Below are positions 10,097 to 18,925 of a stretch of 64,000 bases of DNA, in pieces. Each line of letters begins with the position of its first letter. Positions within the stretch are counted from its first letter, which is position 1. Below the pieces are notes generated by a model, which was not told the DNA's origin, searched no databases, and saw nothing but the letters and a program-made list of their open reading frames with translations. The DNA is from Micromonospora luteifusca (GTDB taxonomy: Bacteria; Actinomycetota; Actinomycetes; Mycobacteriales; Micromonosporaceae), in the NCBI RefSeq assembly GCF_016907275.1, contig NZ_JAFBBP010000001.1, forward strand, positions 1,054,001 through 1,118,000. Reading direction: 5' to 3'. Both the position numbers and the translations under genes were made by a program.

Positions 10097-11926
10097 GTGC
10101 CTCCGCAGATCCCGCATCCCGATCCTGGCACTCCGGACACCCGCGGTCCGATGCGATATCTCTGGTGGTTGATCCGCTGCCAGCCTTGGCGGGTGCTGCG
10201 CGGCAGCCTGCTCGGAACGACCTGGATGATCGGGCTGTCGGCACGGCCCTACCTGATCGCCCGTGCGGTCGACGACGGGCTTCGTGCACGTGACGCCCGG
10301 GCCCTGGCGCTCTGGGTGGCGGCGATCATCGTCGCCGGAGTGGCCCTGTCATACGTCGGCACCATGCGGCACCGCACGATGACCTTCATCCGGGAAGACG
10401 CCAAGGCCCGCACGGCGGAGGTCCTGCTGCGCCAACTGTCCCGGATCGGCGCCGCGCTACCGCGCCGGGTCGCCTCGGGCGAGGTGGCCACCGTCGGCGG
10501 TTCCGACATCAACTGGACGGCGGAGGTGCTGACGCTGAGCGGGCCGGGCGTTGGCGCCGTCATCGCATACGGCGTCATCGCCGTGGTGCTCTGGTCGATC
10601 TCCCCGCTGCTCGCGCTCTGCGTGCTGATGGGAGTGCCAGTGGTCGGGCTGGTCGTCCTGCCCCTGCTACGCCGCCTCGAACGCGCCGAGTCGGTCTACC
10701 GCCAGCAGCAGGGCGAGCTCACCGCCCGATCCGGCGACATCGTGGCCGGGCTGCGCGTGCTCGCCGGGGTGGGCGGCCGGGACCTCTTCGCCCGACGGTA
10801 CGCGGCCAGATCCCAGGACCTGCGCGCCGAGGGCTACCGGGTGGGCGCGGTCAACAGCTGGATCGACGCGGTGACCGTCGCGGTCCCCGGGTTGTTCCTG
10901 GCGGCGGTGGTCTGGCTGACGGCGCGGATGGCGGTGACCGGTGACGTCACGATCGGTGAGTTGGTCGCCGTCTACGGCTACGTGGCGACCCTGATCGTGC
11001 CGGTCTGGTTCCTGCTCGAAGGCAGTTACCAACTGATCCGGGGTCGGGTCGCCGCCCGGCGGATCGCCGACCTGCTCAACGTGAGCCCCGACGATGTCGG
11101 CGGCCCGGGCCGTCGGTGGCCGAGGGCTGTGCCCGACGCCCGCCGCCCGGGGGCTGTGGCCGCGCCGGCCGGCCCGGCCGACCTGCACGACCCGGTGACC
11201 GGGCTGACCGTGCGCGCCGGTCGGCTGACCGGGGTGGCGGCAGACGACCCGGCAGCGGGCGTGGCCCTGGCCGACCGGCTCGGGCGGTACGTCGTCAGCG
11301 AGACCACCTGGGGCGGTGTGCCGCTGACCGGGGTCGCCCTGGACGAGGTCCGCTCCCGGATCGTCGTCGCCGACCACGACTCGTACCTCTTCGCCGGGAC
11401 CCTGCGGGACATTCTGCGACCGCCCGGTGCCGACGCCGGAGGCGACGATGACGCCGACGCCGGAGGCGACGATGACGACCCGATTCGCGCGGCGCTGCGG
11501 GTCGCCTCGGCCGAAGACGTCGTCGACGCCCTGCCGGCCGGGCTGGACACCCCGATCGACGCCCGAGCCCGGACACTGTCCGGCGGTCAGCGCCAACGGG
11601 TCCGCCTGGCCCGGGCGCTCCGCACCGAGCCGGAGGTGCTGATCCTCATCGACCCGACATCGGCGGTGGACGCGCACACCGAGGCTCGGATCGCCGAGCG
11701 GCTGCACGCCGCGCGGGCCGGGCGAACCACCGTGGTGATCGCCACGTCGCCCCTGCTGCTCGGCCGAGCCGACCTGGTCGCGCACCTGAGCGCCGGCCGG
11801 ATCACCGCCACCGGCAGCCACGTCGGCCTGCTCGACCACGACGCCGACTACCGGCACCTGGTGGCCCGAGGCAGCGAGGATCCGGACATCGAGCAGCCCG
11901 CCGACATTGAGGAGGCGTACCGGTGA
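10097..11926 (+). CDS. ABC exporter half-transporter with degenerate ATP site (partner 1)
   Basis: About 609 aa: an N-terminal six-helix export domain (roughly residues 15-320) and a C-terminal nucleotide-binding domain. The signature TLSGGQRQRVRLARAL is intact, but Walker A is replaced by GVAADDPAAGVALAD. The Walker B region reads LILIDPTSAVD and lacks the catalytic Glu, and the H-loop reads VIATSPLL without His. It must work with the next gene product as a heterodimer. The GTG chosen sits 6 nt after TAGCGT (10085-10090), consistent with leaderless translation; another GTG is one codon upstream. It is divergent from the polymerase gene. The substrate is unknown. Confidence 0.88.
   Translation: MPPQIPHPDPGTPDTRGPMRYLWWLIRCQPWRVLRGSLLGTTWMIGLSARPYLIARAVDDGLRARDARALALWVAAIIVAGVALSYVGTMRHRTMTFIREDAKARTAEVLLRQLSRIGAALPRRVASGEVATVGGSDINWTAEVLTLSGPGVGAVIAYGVIAVVLWSISPLLALCVLMGVPVVGLVVLPLLRRLERAESVYRQQQGELTARSGDIVAGLRVLAGVGGRDLFARRYAARSQDLRAEGYRVGAVNSWIDAVTVAVPGLFLAAVVWLTARMAVTGDVTIGELVAVYGYVATLIVPVWFLLEGSYQLIRGRVAARRIADLLNVSPDDVGGPGRRWPRAVPDARRPGAVAAPAGPADLHDPVTGLTVRAGRLTGVAADDPAAGVALADRLGRYVVSETTWGGVPLTGVALDEVRSRIVVADHDSYLFAGTLRDILRPPGADAGGDDDADAGGDDDDPIRAALRVASAEDVVDALPAGLDTPIDARARTLSGGQRQRVRLARALRTEPEVLILIDPTSAVDAHTEARIAERLHAARAGRTTVVIATSPLLLGRADLVAHLSAGRITATGSHVGLLDHDADYRHLVARGSEDPDIEQPADIEEAYR
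11429..11476 (+). repeat. 24-bp in-frame direct repeat in the exporter NBD
   Basis: Two perfect, adjacent 24-bp copies (11429-11452 and 11453-11476) encode the acidic unit ADAGGDDD twice. They lie between a Q-loop-like region and the signature of the first half-transporter. An in-frame slippage duplication is the simple explanation. Confidence 0.9.
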
Positions 11927-13674
11927 CCCGGCTGCCCGTGGCCGAGCGCCGCACCGTACGCCGGGCGTTGCGGGACATGATCAGCCGGCACCGTCGCGCG
12001 GTCGGGATCGTACTGGCGCTGCACAGCGCCGCGGCGGTCGTCGGGCTGGCCCCACCGTGGCTGCTGGGCACCATCGTCGACCGGGTCACCGAGGGCGCGG
12101 GCGTGGCCTCGGTGGACCGGCTGGCGCTGGCCATCGCCGGCTGCGTCCTGGTCAGCGCGTTGCTCTCCCGGTACGCCCAGTACGCCGGCCACCGCTTCGG
12201 TGAGCGGGCCGTCGCCGAACTGCGCGAGGAGTTCGTCTCCCGGACCCTCGGCCTGCCGGTCTCGGTCGTCGAACGCGCCGGCGCCGGGGACCTGGCCACC
12301 CGCAGTTCGGTCGACGTGGCGATGGTGGGCACCACCGTCCGGGACGTGGTGCCCACCATCGTCATCGCCGTGGTGCAGTTGACGTTGCTCTTCGGGGCGG
12401 TCTTCCTCCTGCACCCGCTGCTCGGGCTGGCAGCGCTGGCCGGGCTCCCGTCGATCGTGGCGGTCACCCGCTGGTATCTGCGGCGGGCCAGTCCCGCGTA
12501 CCTCACCGAGGGCGCGGCGTCGGCCGAGTTGACGGAGACACTGACCACCACCGCCGAGGGCGCCCGCACGGTGGAGGCGCTGCGGCTGACCGGCGACCGG
12601 ATCCGGCATGGCACCAGCCGGATCACCCGGGTGTGGCAGGCCCGACGAGCGACCCTGGCGCTGCGTACGGTGTTCTTCTCGGTCGTCGAGGCCAGTTACC
12701 CGCTGCCGGTCGCCCTGGTCCTGCTCGTCGGCGGCTACCTGCTCTCCAGGGACATCGTCTCGCTCGGCGCGGTGGTCGCCGCCGCGCTCTACCTGCAACA
12801 GGCGATCGAGCCGATGGACCGGCTGCTGCAGTGGACGGAGCAGGCGCAGCGCGGCTTCGCGTCGTACGCCCGCGTGCTCGGCGTCGGCATGGTCCCGCCG
12901 GAGCCGCCCGGCCGGACGGCAACGTCACAGGGAGAGCGACTCGTCGTCCGTGGGGCGCGGTTCTCCTACGCCGGGGGCCCGGACGTGCTGCACGGCATCG
13001 ACCTGGAGGTGCAGCCCGGTGAGCGACTGGCCGTCGTCGGTCCGTCGGGTGCCGGCAAGTCCACCCTGGCCCGGCTGCTGGCCGGGATCGACGCGCCACG
13101 TCAGGGCGTCGTCAGCATCGGCGGTTGCCCGGTCACCGACCTCGACCCCGCCGAGCGACGCCGCCGGATCGCGCTGGTCACTCAGGAACACCATGTCTTC
13201 ATCGGCTCGGTGCGCGACAACCTTTCCTTCGCCGCGCCCGACGCCTCCGACGAGCAGATGCGCTCCGCACTGATCAGCGTGGGTGCCGACTGGTTCGCGG
13301 GGCTGCCCGACGACCTGGACACCCAACTCGGCGACGGGGCCCGGCAGCTCGGCGCGGCCGAGGCACAGCAGCTCGCGCTGGCCCGGCTGGTGCTCGCCGA
13401 CCCGCACACGCTGATCCTGGACGAGGCGACGGCAGCCCTCGACCCGACCACCGCCCGTCGTACCGAGCGGGCGCTGGCCGCCGTGCTGGTCGGGCGGACC
13501 GTCATCGCGATCGCGCACCGGCTCAACACCGCACACGACGCCGACCGGGTCGCGGTGCTGGCGGACGGCCGGATCACCGAGATCGGCAGCCACGACGACC
13601 TCGTGGCTGCCGACGGGGCGTACGCGGCACTCTGGCACTCCTGGCACAGTCAGGCCGACGAGCGCCCGAGGTGA
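11923..13674 (+). CDS. ABC exporter half-transporter with intact Walker motifs (partner 2)
   Basis: A 583-aa half-transporter. Walker A is GPSGAGKST (about residues 372-380), Walker B is TLILDEATAALD with the catalytic Glu, and the H-loop is VIAIAHRL. The signature is degenerate: LGAAEAQQLALARL in place of LSGGQ. Its Walker motifs therefore need the signature supplied by partner 1, giving one complete composite ATP site per heterodimer. The GTG start overlaps the upstream stop by 4 nt. The C-terminal end is only 4 nt from the end of the convergent permease gene, leaving no room for a separate terminator. Confidence 0.9.
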   Translation: MTRLPVAERRTVRRALRDMISRHRRAVGIVLALHSAAAVVGLAPPWLLGTIVDRVTEGAGVASVDRLALAIAGCVLVSALLSRYAQYAGHRFGERAVAELREEFVSRTLGLPVSVVERAGAGDLATRSSVDVAMVGTTVRDVVPTIVIAVVQLTLLFGAVFLLHPLLGLAALAGLPSIVAVTRWYLRRASPAYLTEGAASAELTETLTTTAEGARTVEALRLTGDRIRHGTSRITRVWQARRATLALRTVFFSVVEASYPLPVALVLLVGGYLLSRDIVSLGAVVAAALYLQQAIEPMDRLLQWTEQAQRGFASYARVLGVGMVPPEPPGRTATSQGERLVVRGARFSYAGGPDVLHGIDLEVQPGERLAVVGPSGAGKSTLARLLAGIDAPRQGVVSIGGCPVTDLDPAERRRRIALVTQEHHVFIGSVRDNLSFAAPDASDEQMRSALISVGADWFAGLPDDLDTQLGDGARQLGAAEAQQLALARLVLADPHTLILDEATAALDPTTARRTERALAAVLVGRTVIAIAHRLNTAHDADRVAVLADGRITEIGSHDDLVAADGAYAALWHSWHSQADERPR

Positions 13675-13678
13675 CCGG

Positions 13679-14608
13679 CTACTTGACGGCGCCGGAGGTG
13701 AGGCCGGCCTGGATCTGGCGTTGGAAGACCGCGTACACGATGATCATCGGAAGGATGGCGATGGTCAGCGCGGCGAACAACCCGGACCAGTCCGCCTCGT
13801 AGCCGGCGTTGACCGAGATGTCGGCGATGCCCTGGGTGAGCACCCACTTGTCCTTGGCGTTGGAGAGCAGCACCAACGGAAGCTGGTACTGCGCCCACTG
13901 ACCGATGATGTTGAAGATCGCCACGCTGATCAGGCCCGGCTTCGCCATCGGCATCATGACCTGGAAGAACAGCCGGGTGTGCCCACAGCCGTCGATCATC
14001 CCCGCCTCGGCCACCGACGACGGCAGCGTCTTGAAGAACGCGGCCAGGAAGAACACCGTGAACGGCAACGAGTACGCGCTGTAGACCAGCACCACGCCGG
14101 TGTGCGTGTCCAGCAGGCCCAGGTTCTTCACCACGAAGAAGAGCGGCACCAGGGCCAGGAAGACCGGGAAGGCCAAGCCCGAGACGAAGAGGAAGTAGAC
14201 CGCCCGGTTGCCCCAGAACTTGTACCGGGCCAGCACGTACGCGGCCATCGAGCCGAGCAGCATGGTGAGGAACGTGCTGCACGACACCACAATCACGCTG
14301 TTCAGGAAGTACCGGCCGATGTGCGCCTTGGTCCAGGCCCGCCCGAAATTCTCCCAGCGCAGCTCCGCCGGGAGCGTCCACGGGCTGCTGAAGATCTCGC
14401 TGGTGTTCTTGAACGCGGCGAGAAAGGTCCAGATGATCGGCACGATCACGATCACCGCCCAGACGGCGAGCGCGACGTGCCCCAGGCCGGCGAAGAGCCG
14501 TACCTCCGAGCGGGGGTCCTTGCTCCCCCGCCCACCGGCGGCGTTCGGGTCGCCGGTCTTGGGCGGTAGCGCCGCCGGTGTCGGCGGCAGCGTCGACTGC
14601 GGGTTCAT
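13679..14608 (-). CDS. ngcG: GlcNAc/diacetylchitobiose ABC permease NgcG
   Basis: A 309-aa MalG-type permease. The EAA loop is EAGMIDGCGH, followed by VMMPMAKPG, and the C-terminus QRQIQAGLTSGAVK is typical. A 45-residue proline- and glycine-rich cytoplasmic tail precedes the first helix. The start ATG shares one base with the stop of ngcF (TGATG), so translation is coupled. The assignment to Ngc rests on the neighbouring NgcE-like binding protein and the GlcNAc kinase; the permease sequence alone would say only CUT1 permease. The frame is open for 139 codons upstream, inside ngcF, and that part is a shadow. Confidence 0.8.
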   Translation of the reverse strand: MNPQSTLPPTPAALPPKTGDPNAAGGRGSKDPRSEVRLFAGLGHVALAVWAVIVIVPIIWTFLAAFKNTSEIFSSPWTLPAELRWENFGRAWTKAHIGRYFLNSVIVVSCSTFLTMLLGSMAAYVLARYKFWGNRAVYFLFVSGLAFPVFLALVPLFFVVKNLGLLDTHTGVVLVYSAYSLPFTVFFLAAFFKTLPSSVAEAGMIDGCGHTRLFFQVMMPMAKPGLISVAIFNIIGQWAQYQLPLVLLSNAKDKWVLTQGIADISVNAGYEADWSGLFAALTIAILPMIIVYAVFQRQIQAGLTSGAVK

Positions 14609-15516
14609 CAGTACTCCACGCTTTCCCGCTTGGTGAGCCGCAGCGTCAGCGCCGCGAACGTGAGGGTGAGGAAGAACAGCGCCACGCCCATCGCCGAGGC
14701 GTAACCGTACTTCGAGTAGACGAACGCGTTGCGGTAGATCTCCATCGCCAGGACGGTGGTGGCGCCGTCCGGGCCACCACCGTCCACCGAGAGCACCGCG
14801 ACGATGGCGAACGCGTCGAACGCCGCGATGCCGAGGTACACCCAGGCCACCTGGAGGGTGTCCCACAGCAGCGGCAGGGTGACCCGGAAGAACAGGGTGA
14901 CTCTGGAGGCGCCGTCCATCTCGGCGGCCTCGTAGATCTCGCCCGGGATGGAGGCCATCCCGGCCGAGAAGAGCACCACGTAGAAGCCGACGGCCTGCCA
15001 GACGAGGACCGCGATGATCGACCACAGAGCCAGGTTCGGCTTGACCAGGAAGAGGACCGGCTCCAGGCCGAACTCCATCAGCACGCCGTTGATCAGGCCG
15101 GACTCGTTCGGTCGGTACACCATCTGGAACAGCACCGCGATGATGGCCACCGCGAGGACCTGGGGGAAGAAGAACACCACCCGGTAGAACTTCGCCCCCC
15201 AGACCCCCTGGCGTTGCCCGCCGCTGCTCTTGCCGCCCACGTTCAGCAGGAAGGCGAAGAACAGGGCGATGGCAACGGTGATCAGCGGCAGGGCAAGCAG
15301 CAGTACGCCGTGGTGCTGGACCGCCTTCCAGAAGGCCCCGTCGTCAAGCAGCCTCCGGTAGTTGTCGAACCCCACCCACTGCGGGGCGGACAGCCCTCGC
15401 CAGTTGGTCATCGAGATCCAGAACGCCTGCGCGTACGGCCAGATCACGAAAGTCACGTACAGCGCGACCGGGGCGAACAGGAACCCGATCACGAATGGGT
15501 ACTTGCCGTGCCGCAT
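14608..15516 (-). CDS. ngcF: GlcNAc/diacetylchitobiose ABC permease NgcF
   Basis: A 302-aa MalF-type permease with an EAA loop EAAEMDGASRV and a following LPLL. First helix region: VIGFLFAPVALYVTFVIW. It lies 16 nt downstream of the binding-protein gene and overlaps the next permease by one base, so it is part of a single importer operon. With NgcG it forms the channel for N-acetylglucosamine or short chitin oligomers; the ATPase is not encoded here and is probably a shared MsiK-like protein. Confidence 0.82.
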   Translation of the reverse strand: MRHGKYPFVIGFLFAPVALYVTFVIWPYAQAFWISMTNWRGLSAPQWVGFDNYRRLLDDGAFWKAVQHHGVLLLALPLITVAIALFFAFLLNVGGKSSGGQRQGVWGAKFYRVVFFFPQVLAVAIIAVLFQMVYRPNESGLINGVLMEFGLEPVLFLVKPNLALWSIIAVLVWQAVGFYVVLFSAGMASIPGEIYEAAEMDGASRVTLFFRVTLPLLWDTLQVAWVYLGIAAFDAFAIVAVLSVDGGGPDGATTVLAMEIYRNAFVYSKYGYASAMGVALFFLTLTFAALTLRLTKRESVEY

Positions 15517-15532
15517 GATCCCTACGCTCCGA

Positions 15533-16984
15533 TCAGCGCTTGAACTTGGTGACGGAGCTGTCCTTCTTGATCGCGTCGGCGCGCTTCTGGATCCGCTCCA
15601 CGAAAGCGTCCGCGTTGATCCGGCCGAACATCAGCTCGTTGGTGGCGGTCCGCGCCTCCGTGTCGAGTTCCTTGTACCAGTTGTCGAAGAGCATGTTGAA
15701 CACGTCCTTGCCGGCCGCCTTCAGCGCAGCCTGCGCGCTGGCGACACCCGGCGGGAACTGGAAGCCCTCGCTGCCGGCCGGCACCACCGTGGCCGCACCG
15801 ACGGTCTCGGTGAAGCCCCGGGCGCCCGCCTTGGAGAGCATCTGGCGCATGTACTCCATACCGCCACGCGGGTTCTTGCTCTTGGACGAGACGAAGTATC
15901 CCTCGCCACCGGCCGCCCGGATAGCGGCCGCCGGCAGCTTGTCCGACGCGGTGAGACCGGGCACCGGCATGAGCTGGTACGTGAAGCCCTCCGGCGTGTC
16001 CTTCTTCTGCTCGTTCTCCAGCCAGTCGCCGGACGGGTAGAAGGCGAGCTTGCCCTGGTTCTGCCGCAGCTGCACGTCGGTGTGCTTGAGCCCCTCGAAG
16101 CTCTTGTCCGAGTACTTCGCGCCGATCTCGGCCCATGCCTCCGCAGCCTGCTTGACAGCGTCCTGCTTCCAGGCACCGTCCTCCAGGTTGTCGATGTTCT
16201 TCAGGACATCGGTGCCGCCGATCTTCGCGGCCTGCGTGAGGATCACGTTCCACTGGTAGTAGGCCGCGTTCGACCCGGCATAGCCGTACGGCGTGATGCC
16301 CTTGGCCTTGATCTGCTCGCACAGCGCCTTGAACTGCTCCCAGCTGGTGGGCGCCGTCCAACCGTTGTCCTTGAAGAGCTTGCCGGAGTACCAGATGCCG
16401 TAGACCGTCGAGACGTAGTACAGGACGAACGGCTTGCGCCCCCCGTCGGCGGTGTTGAACATGCCCTGCTCGACAACACCCGGGATGACGGTGTCGCGGA
16501 CCTTCTTGCTCGGGTCGTCGACCGACGGGGCGTCCCACAGCTCGGTGAGGTCCTGCAGCTGGCCGTCGTTGACCAGCGCACCGAAGTCGAGGAACTTCTC
16601 GCCCGAGTTGTTGACGAACTCCGGCGGGTTACCGCCGGCGAACCGCGGCTGGAGCACCGTGGAGACCGCCTGGGTCGCCTGGTGCTTGACCTCGGACTTG
16701 GGGAACGCCGTCTTGTACAGCGGCTCGTGCACGTCGGTGGCGTACTTCTCGCCGTAACCGCCGTTGAAGATGATCACCTCGATCGCGGCGTCCTCCTTGA
16801 CGCCCAGCGGGTTCTTCGCGCTCTTGGTGCCGCCGGCAACCTGCTCGGTCTCCTTGTCGCTGCCGCTGGTGGCGCAGGCGCTCAGCAGGCCGATGGCCGG
16901 AGTGGCGAGCATGCCCACGGCCGCGGCGCGGCGCAGCACCGTGCGACGGTCGAGTGCGGCCGGCTGTTCGGGGGTAATCGACAT
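15533..16984 (-). CDS. ngcE: GlcNAc/diacetylchitobiose-binding lipoprotein NgcE
   Basis: A 483-aa solute-binding protein. The N-terminus DRRTVLRRAAAVG has twin-arginine character, followed by a lipobox LLSAC with Cys37 as the lipidation site, so it may be exported by Tat. The overall sequence (for example EVIIFNGGYGEKY and PFVLYYVSTVYGIWYSGKLF) matches my memory of the actinobacterial NgcE family. The start ATG has AAGGAGAG 7 nt upstream. The SIS-domain gene ends 26 nt before it, and the adjacent GlcNAc kinase supports an amino-sugar ligand. Confidence 0.83.
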   Translation of the reverse strand: MSITPEQPAALDRRTVLRRAAAVGMLATPAIGLLSACATSGSDKETEQVAGGTKSAKNPLGVKEDAAIEVIIFNGGYGEKYATDVHEPLYKTAFPKSEVKHQATQAVSTVLQPRFAGGNPPEFVNNSGEKFLDFGALVNDGQLQDLTELWDAPSVDDPSKKVRDTVIPGVVEQGMFNTADGGRKPFVLYYVSTVYGIWYSGKLFKDNGWTAPTSWEQFKALCEQIKAKGITPYGYAGSNAAYYQWNVILTQAAKIGGTDVLKNIDNLEDGAWKQDAVKQAAEAWAEIGAKYSDKSFEGLKHTDVQLRQNQGKLAFYPSGDWLENEQKKDTPEGFTYQLMPVPGLTASDKLPAAAIRAAGGEGYFVSSKSKNPRGGMEYMRQMLSKAGARGFTETVGAATVVPAGSEGFQFPPGVASAQAALKAAGKDVFNMLFDNWYKELDTEARTATNELMFGRINADAFVERIQKRADAIKKDSSVTKFKR

Positions 16985-17010
16985 CGTCGTCTCTCCTTGT
17001 GGAATTCGGG

Positions 17011-17760
17011 TCAGGCAGTGCGCCGGAGACGCCCGGCGTACCGCGACTCGAGGGCGATGTTGTGCTCGTCCCCGCCGGGGACGTTGGCGGAGAGGTAGAT
17101 AGGGGGTACCTCCCCGGCCTGGTGGAACCGTCGTACGACCTCCGCGGTCAGCAGCTGCGCCAGCAGCGCCGTCGTGACCGAGGAAACCGCACAGACCGCG
17201 CCGCCGCCCTCGAGCGGCAGCAGTGCATCGCCGTACGGCGCGCCATTGTCCAGCACGACGTCGGCGAGGTCGGCGAGCCGATGCCCGGACGGGTGCCGTG
17301 GAGCGACCCGTGCGGTGTGCTCGACCGAGGTGACCGCGATCAACGGGTGACCGCGCTCGGTGACCAGCGCCGCCAGCTCGACCACCGAGCCGTTGATGCC
17401 GGATTGGGACGCCACCACGAACACGTCGCGCGGCTGAGGTGCCGCGAGCGCGTAGATCTGGTGGGCGATGGAGGGGTCGCGTTCCAGCTTCGGGTCGGCG
17501 AGCACGTCACGCGGGGCGTCACCGTGCACGACCAGGTCCCGCACCGAGAGCCGGTTGGTGGGAACCAGCCCGCCGGCCCGGGCAACCAGCTCGGCGGCGA
17601 ACGCCTCGGAGTGCCCGGCGCCGAACGCCTGGAGCACGCCGCCGTCGCGCAGGCTGTCGGCGATGAGATCAGCGGCCCGGGTGATCCCGTCGGCCTCCGA
17701 GTCGAGCAGTCGGTCGAGCAGCGGGCGGACCGCGTCCGCGTACCCCTGAGCGCTGATCAT
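17011..17760 (-). CDS. SIS-domain sugar-phosphate protein (UPF0309/NagS-like)
   Basis: A 249-aa SIS-domain protein of the UPF0309 type. LQAFGAGHSEAFAAELVAR and VVASQSGINGSVVELA are sugar-phosphate binding segments with serine-rich loops; GHPLIAVTSVEHT follows. Homologues act on phosphosugars. A Streptomyces relative called NagS has, as I recall, been linked to GlcNAc-6-phosphate, which would suit this locus, but that is memory and inference. The ATG overlaps the stop of the RpiR gene by 4 nt, and ngcE follows, so it should be co-transcribed with both. Confidence 0.75.
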   Translation of the reverse strand: MISAQGYADAVRPLLDRLLDSEADGITRAADLIADSLRDGGVLQAFGAGHSEAFAAELVARAGGLVPTNRLSVRDLVVHGDAPRDVLADPKLERDPSIAHQIYALAAPQPRDVFVVASQSGINGSVVELAALVTERGHPLIAVTSVEHTARVAPRHPSGHRLADLADVVLDNGAPYGDALLPLEGGGAVCAVSSVTTALLAQLLTAEVVRRFHQAGEVPPIYLSANVPGGDEHNIALESRYAGRLRRTA

Positions 17761-18719
17761 GACAGGACTCCCTTCGCTGCCTTGTGCCCGTCGACGGCCT
17801 GCGCGGTACGCCGGAAGGCCGCGTGCGCACGGTCGTGCGTGCGTTGGGCGACGGCGATGTAGAGCAGGTCGAGCACCACCAGTTGGGGGTGCCGGGCGGA
17901 GAGCGCGTCCGGTCGGAAGGTCGTCGCCTGGCTGGCCGTGAGCAGCACGATGTCGGCCAGCTCGGCCAACGGCGACCGGGGGAAGCCGGTGAGCGCGAGC
18001 GTGGTGGCGCCCCGGCTGCCCGCCTCGGCGAGCATCTCGATCGTCTCCCGGGTCTGCCCGGTGTGCGAGATGCCGAGCGCCACGTCCCCGCTGCGCAGCA
18101 ACGCGGCGCTGGCCAGCCCCTCGTGCACGTCGTTCCACGCCCACGCGGCCACGCCGATGCGGTGCAGGCTGAACTGCATCTCCTCGCCGACCAGGGCGCT
18201 GCCGCTGGCACCGAAGATGTTCACTCTGTTGGCGCCGGCGATCGCCACGGCGGCCCGCTCCACCTCGGTGAGATCGAGGAGGGTGGCGGTGTCGTGCATG
18301 GCACGGGTGTCGGCGGCCATGATCTGGTCGAGCACCCGGGCGAGCGGGTCGCTCGGCTGGATCTCGCGTCCGATGTCGATGGTCCAGCCGGCCGAGCGGG
18401 CCCGACCGGTCTCGGAGGCGATGCCCAGCCGCAGGTCGGCGTACCCCTCGAAGCCCATCGCCCGGCAGAAGCGGGTGATGGTCGCCGGCGAGGTGCCGCT
18501 GCGCTCGGCCAACTCGACGATGGTGGATCGGGCAGCCGCCTCCGGGTCGCTCAGCACGTGCTCGGCGACCCGGCGCAGGGCTCCGGTCAATTCGCCGAGC
18601 CCGTTGCGGACGCGGGCCAGGACGCCGTCGGAGGTCGATCCGAGAGCGTTCCGCCGGTCGATCGCGTCGGCGTCGACCACCGCGGTCCCCGCGGCGGTGT
18701 CCACCTCGTGATCAACCAT
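17757..18719 (-). CDS. RpiR-family transcriptional regulator
   Basis: 320 aa: an N-terminal HTH_6 domain (AERSGTSPATITRFCRAMGF), then a SIS domain (residues about 150-300) that senses a phosphosugar. It is the first gene of the importer operon and divergent from the GlcNAc kinase gene, so it probably controls both from the shared intergenic region. I chose the ATG with AGGTGAGG 6 nt upstream; a GTG four codons earlier is in frame but would use the Shine-Dalgarno itself as coding sequence. A likely effector is GlcNAc-6-phosphate, from context only. Confidence 0.85.
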   Translation of the reverse strand: MVDHEVDTAAGTAVVDADAIDRRNALGSTSDGVLARVRNGLGELTGALRRVAEHVLSDPEAAARSTIVELAERSGTSPATITRFCRAMGFEGYADLRLGIASETGRARSAGWTIDIGREIQPSDPLARVLDQIMAADTRAMHDTATLLDLTEVERAAVAIAGANRVNIFGASGSALVGEEMQFSLHRIGVAAWAWNDVHEGLASAALLRSGDVALGISHTGQTRETIEMLAEAGSRGATTLALTGFPRSPLAELADIVLLTASQATTFRPDALSARHPQLVVLDLLYIAVAQRTHDRAHAAFRRTAQAVDGHKAAKGVLS

Positions 18720-18739
18720 GGGTCGCCTCACCTTTCCGA

Positions 18740-18825
18740 AAAGACTGTTAACTGTTAGTGGTAAAAGTTCTTACTGAACGCCCCTCTGTGTCAAGACTGT
18801 GGGCGAAGTTTTCAAACTGTTACCT
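18740..18825. promoter_or_regulatory. Divergent control region with ACTGTTA repeats (candidate RpiR operators)
   Basis: Between the regulator and the kinase there are three exact ACTGTTA copies: two in tandem (18744-18750, 18751-18757) and one at 18816-18822. The DNA also holds GTAA-N6-TTAC (18761-18774) and AGTTT-TC-AAACT (18808-18819). The stretch is conspicuously AT-rich compared with its surroundings. RpiR proteins bind short palindromes near their own genes, so these are candidate operators. No DasR-type site was recognised. Confidence 0.5.
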
Positions 18826-18925
18826 GGCGCACAGCCCTCCGCGACCGCCGGAACTTGCCCCGCAAGACGTCGCCGACCAGCATGAACAGGCCCGAACGCC
18901 GTACCACGCAAGGAGGCCCGTGCCG

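Noticed and set aside
18744..18822. ACTGTTA repeats as DasR sites
   Set aside because: They do not fit the DasR consensus of the ACTGGTCTAGACCACT type as I know it; the local RpiR regulator is the better candidate.
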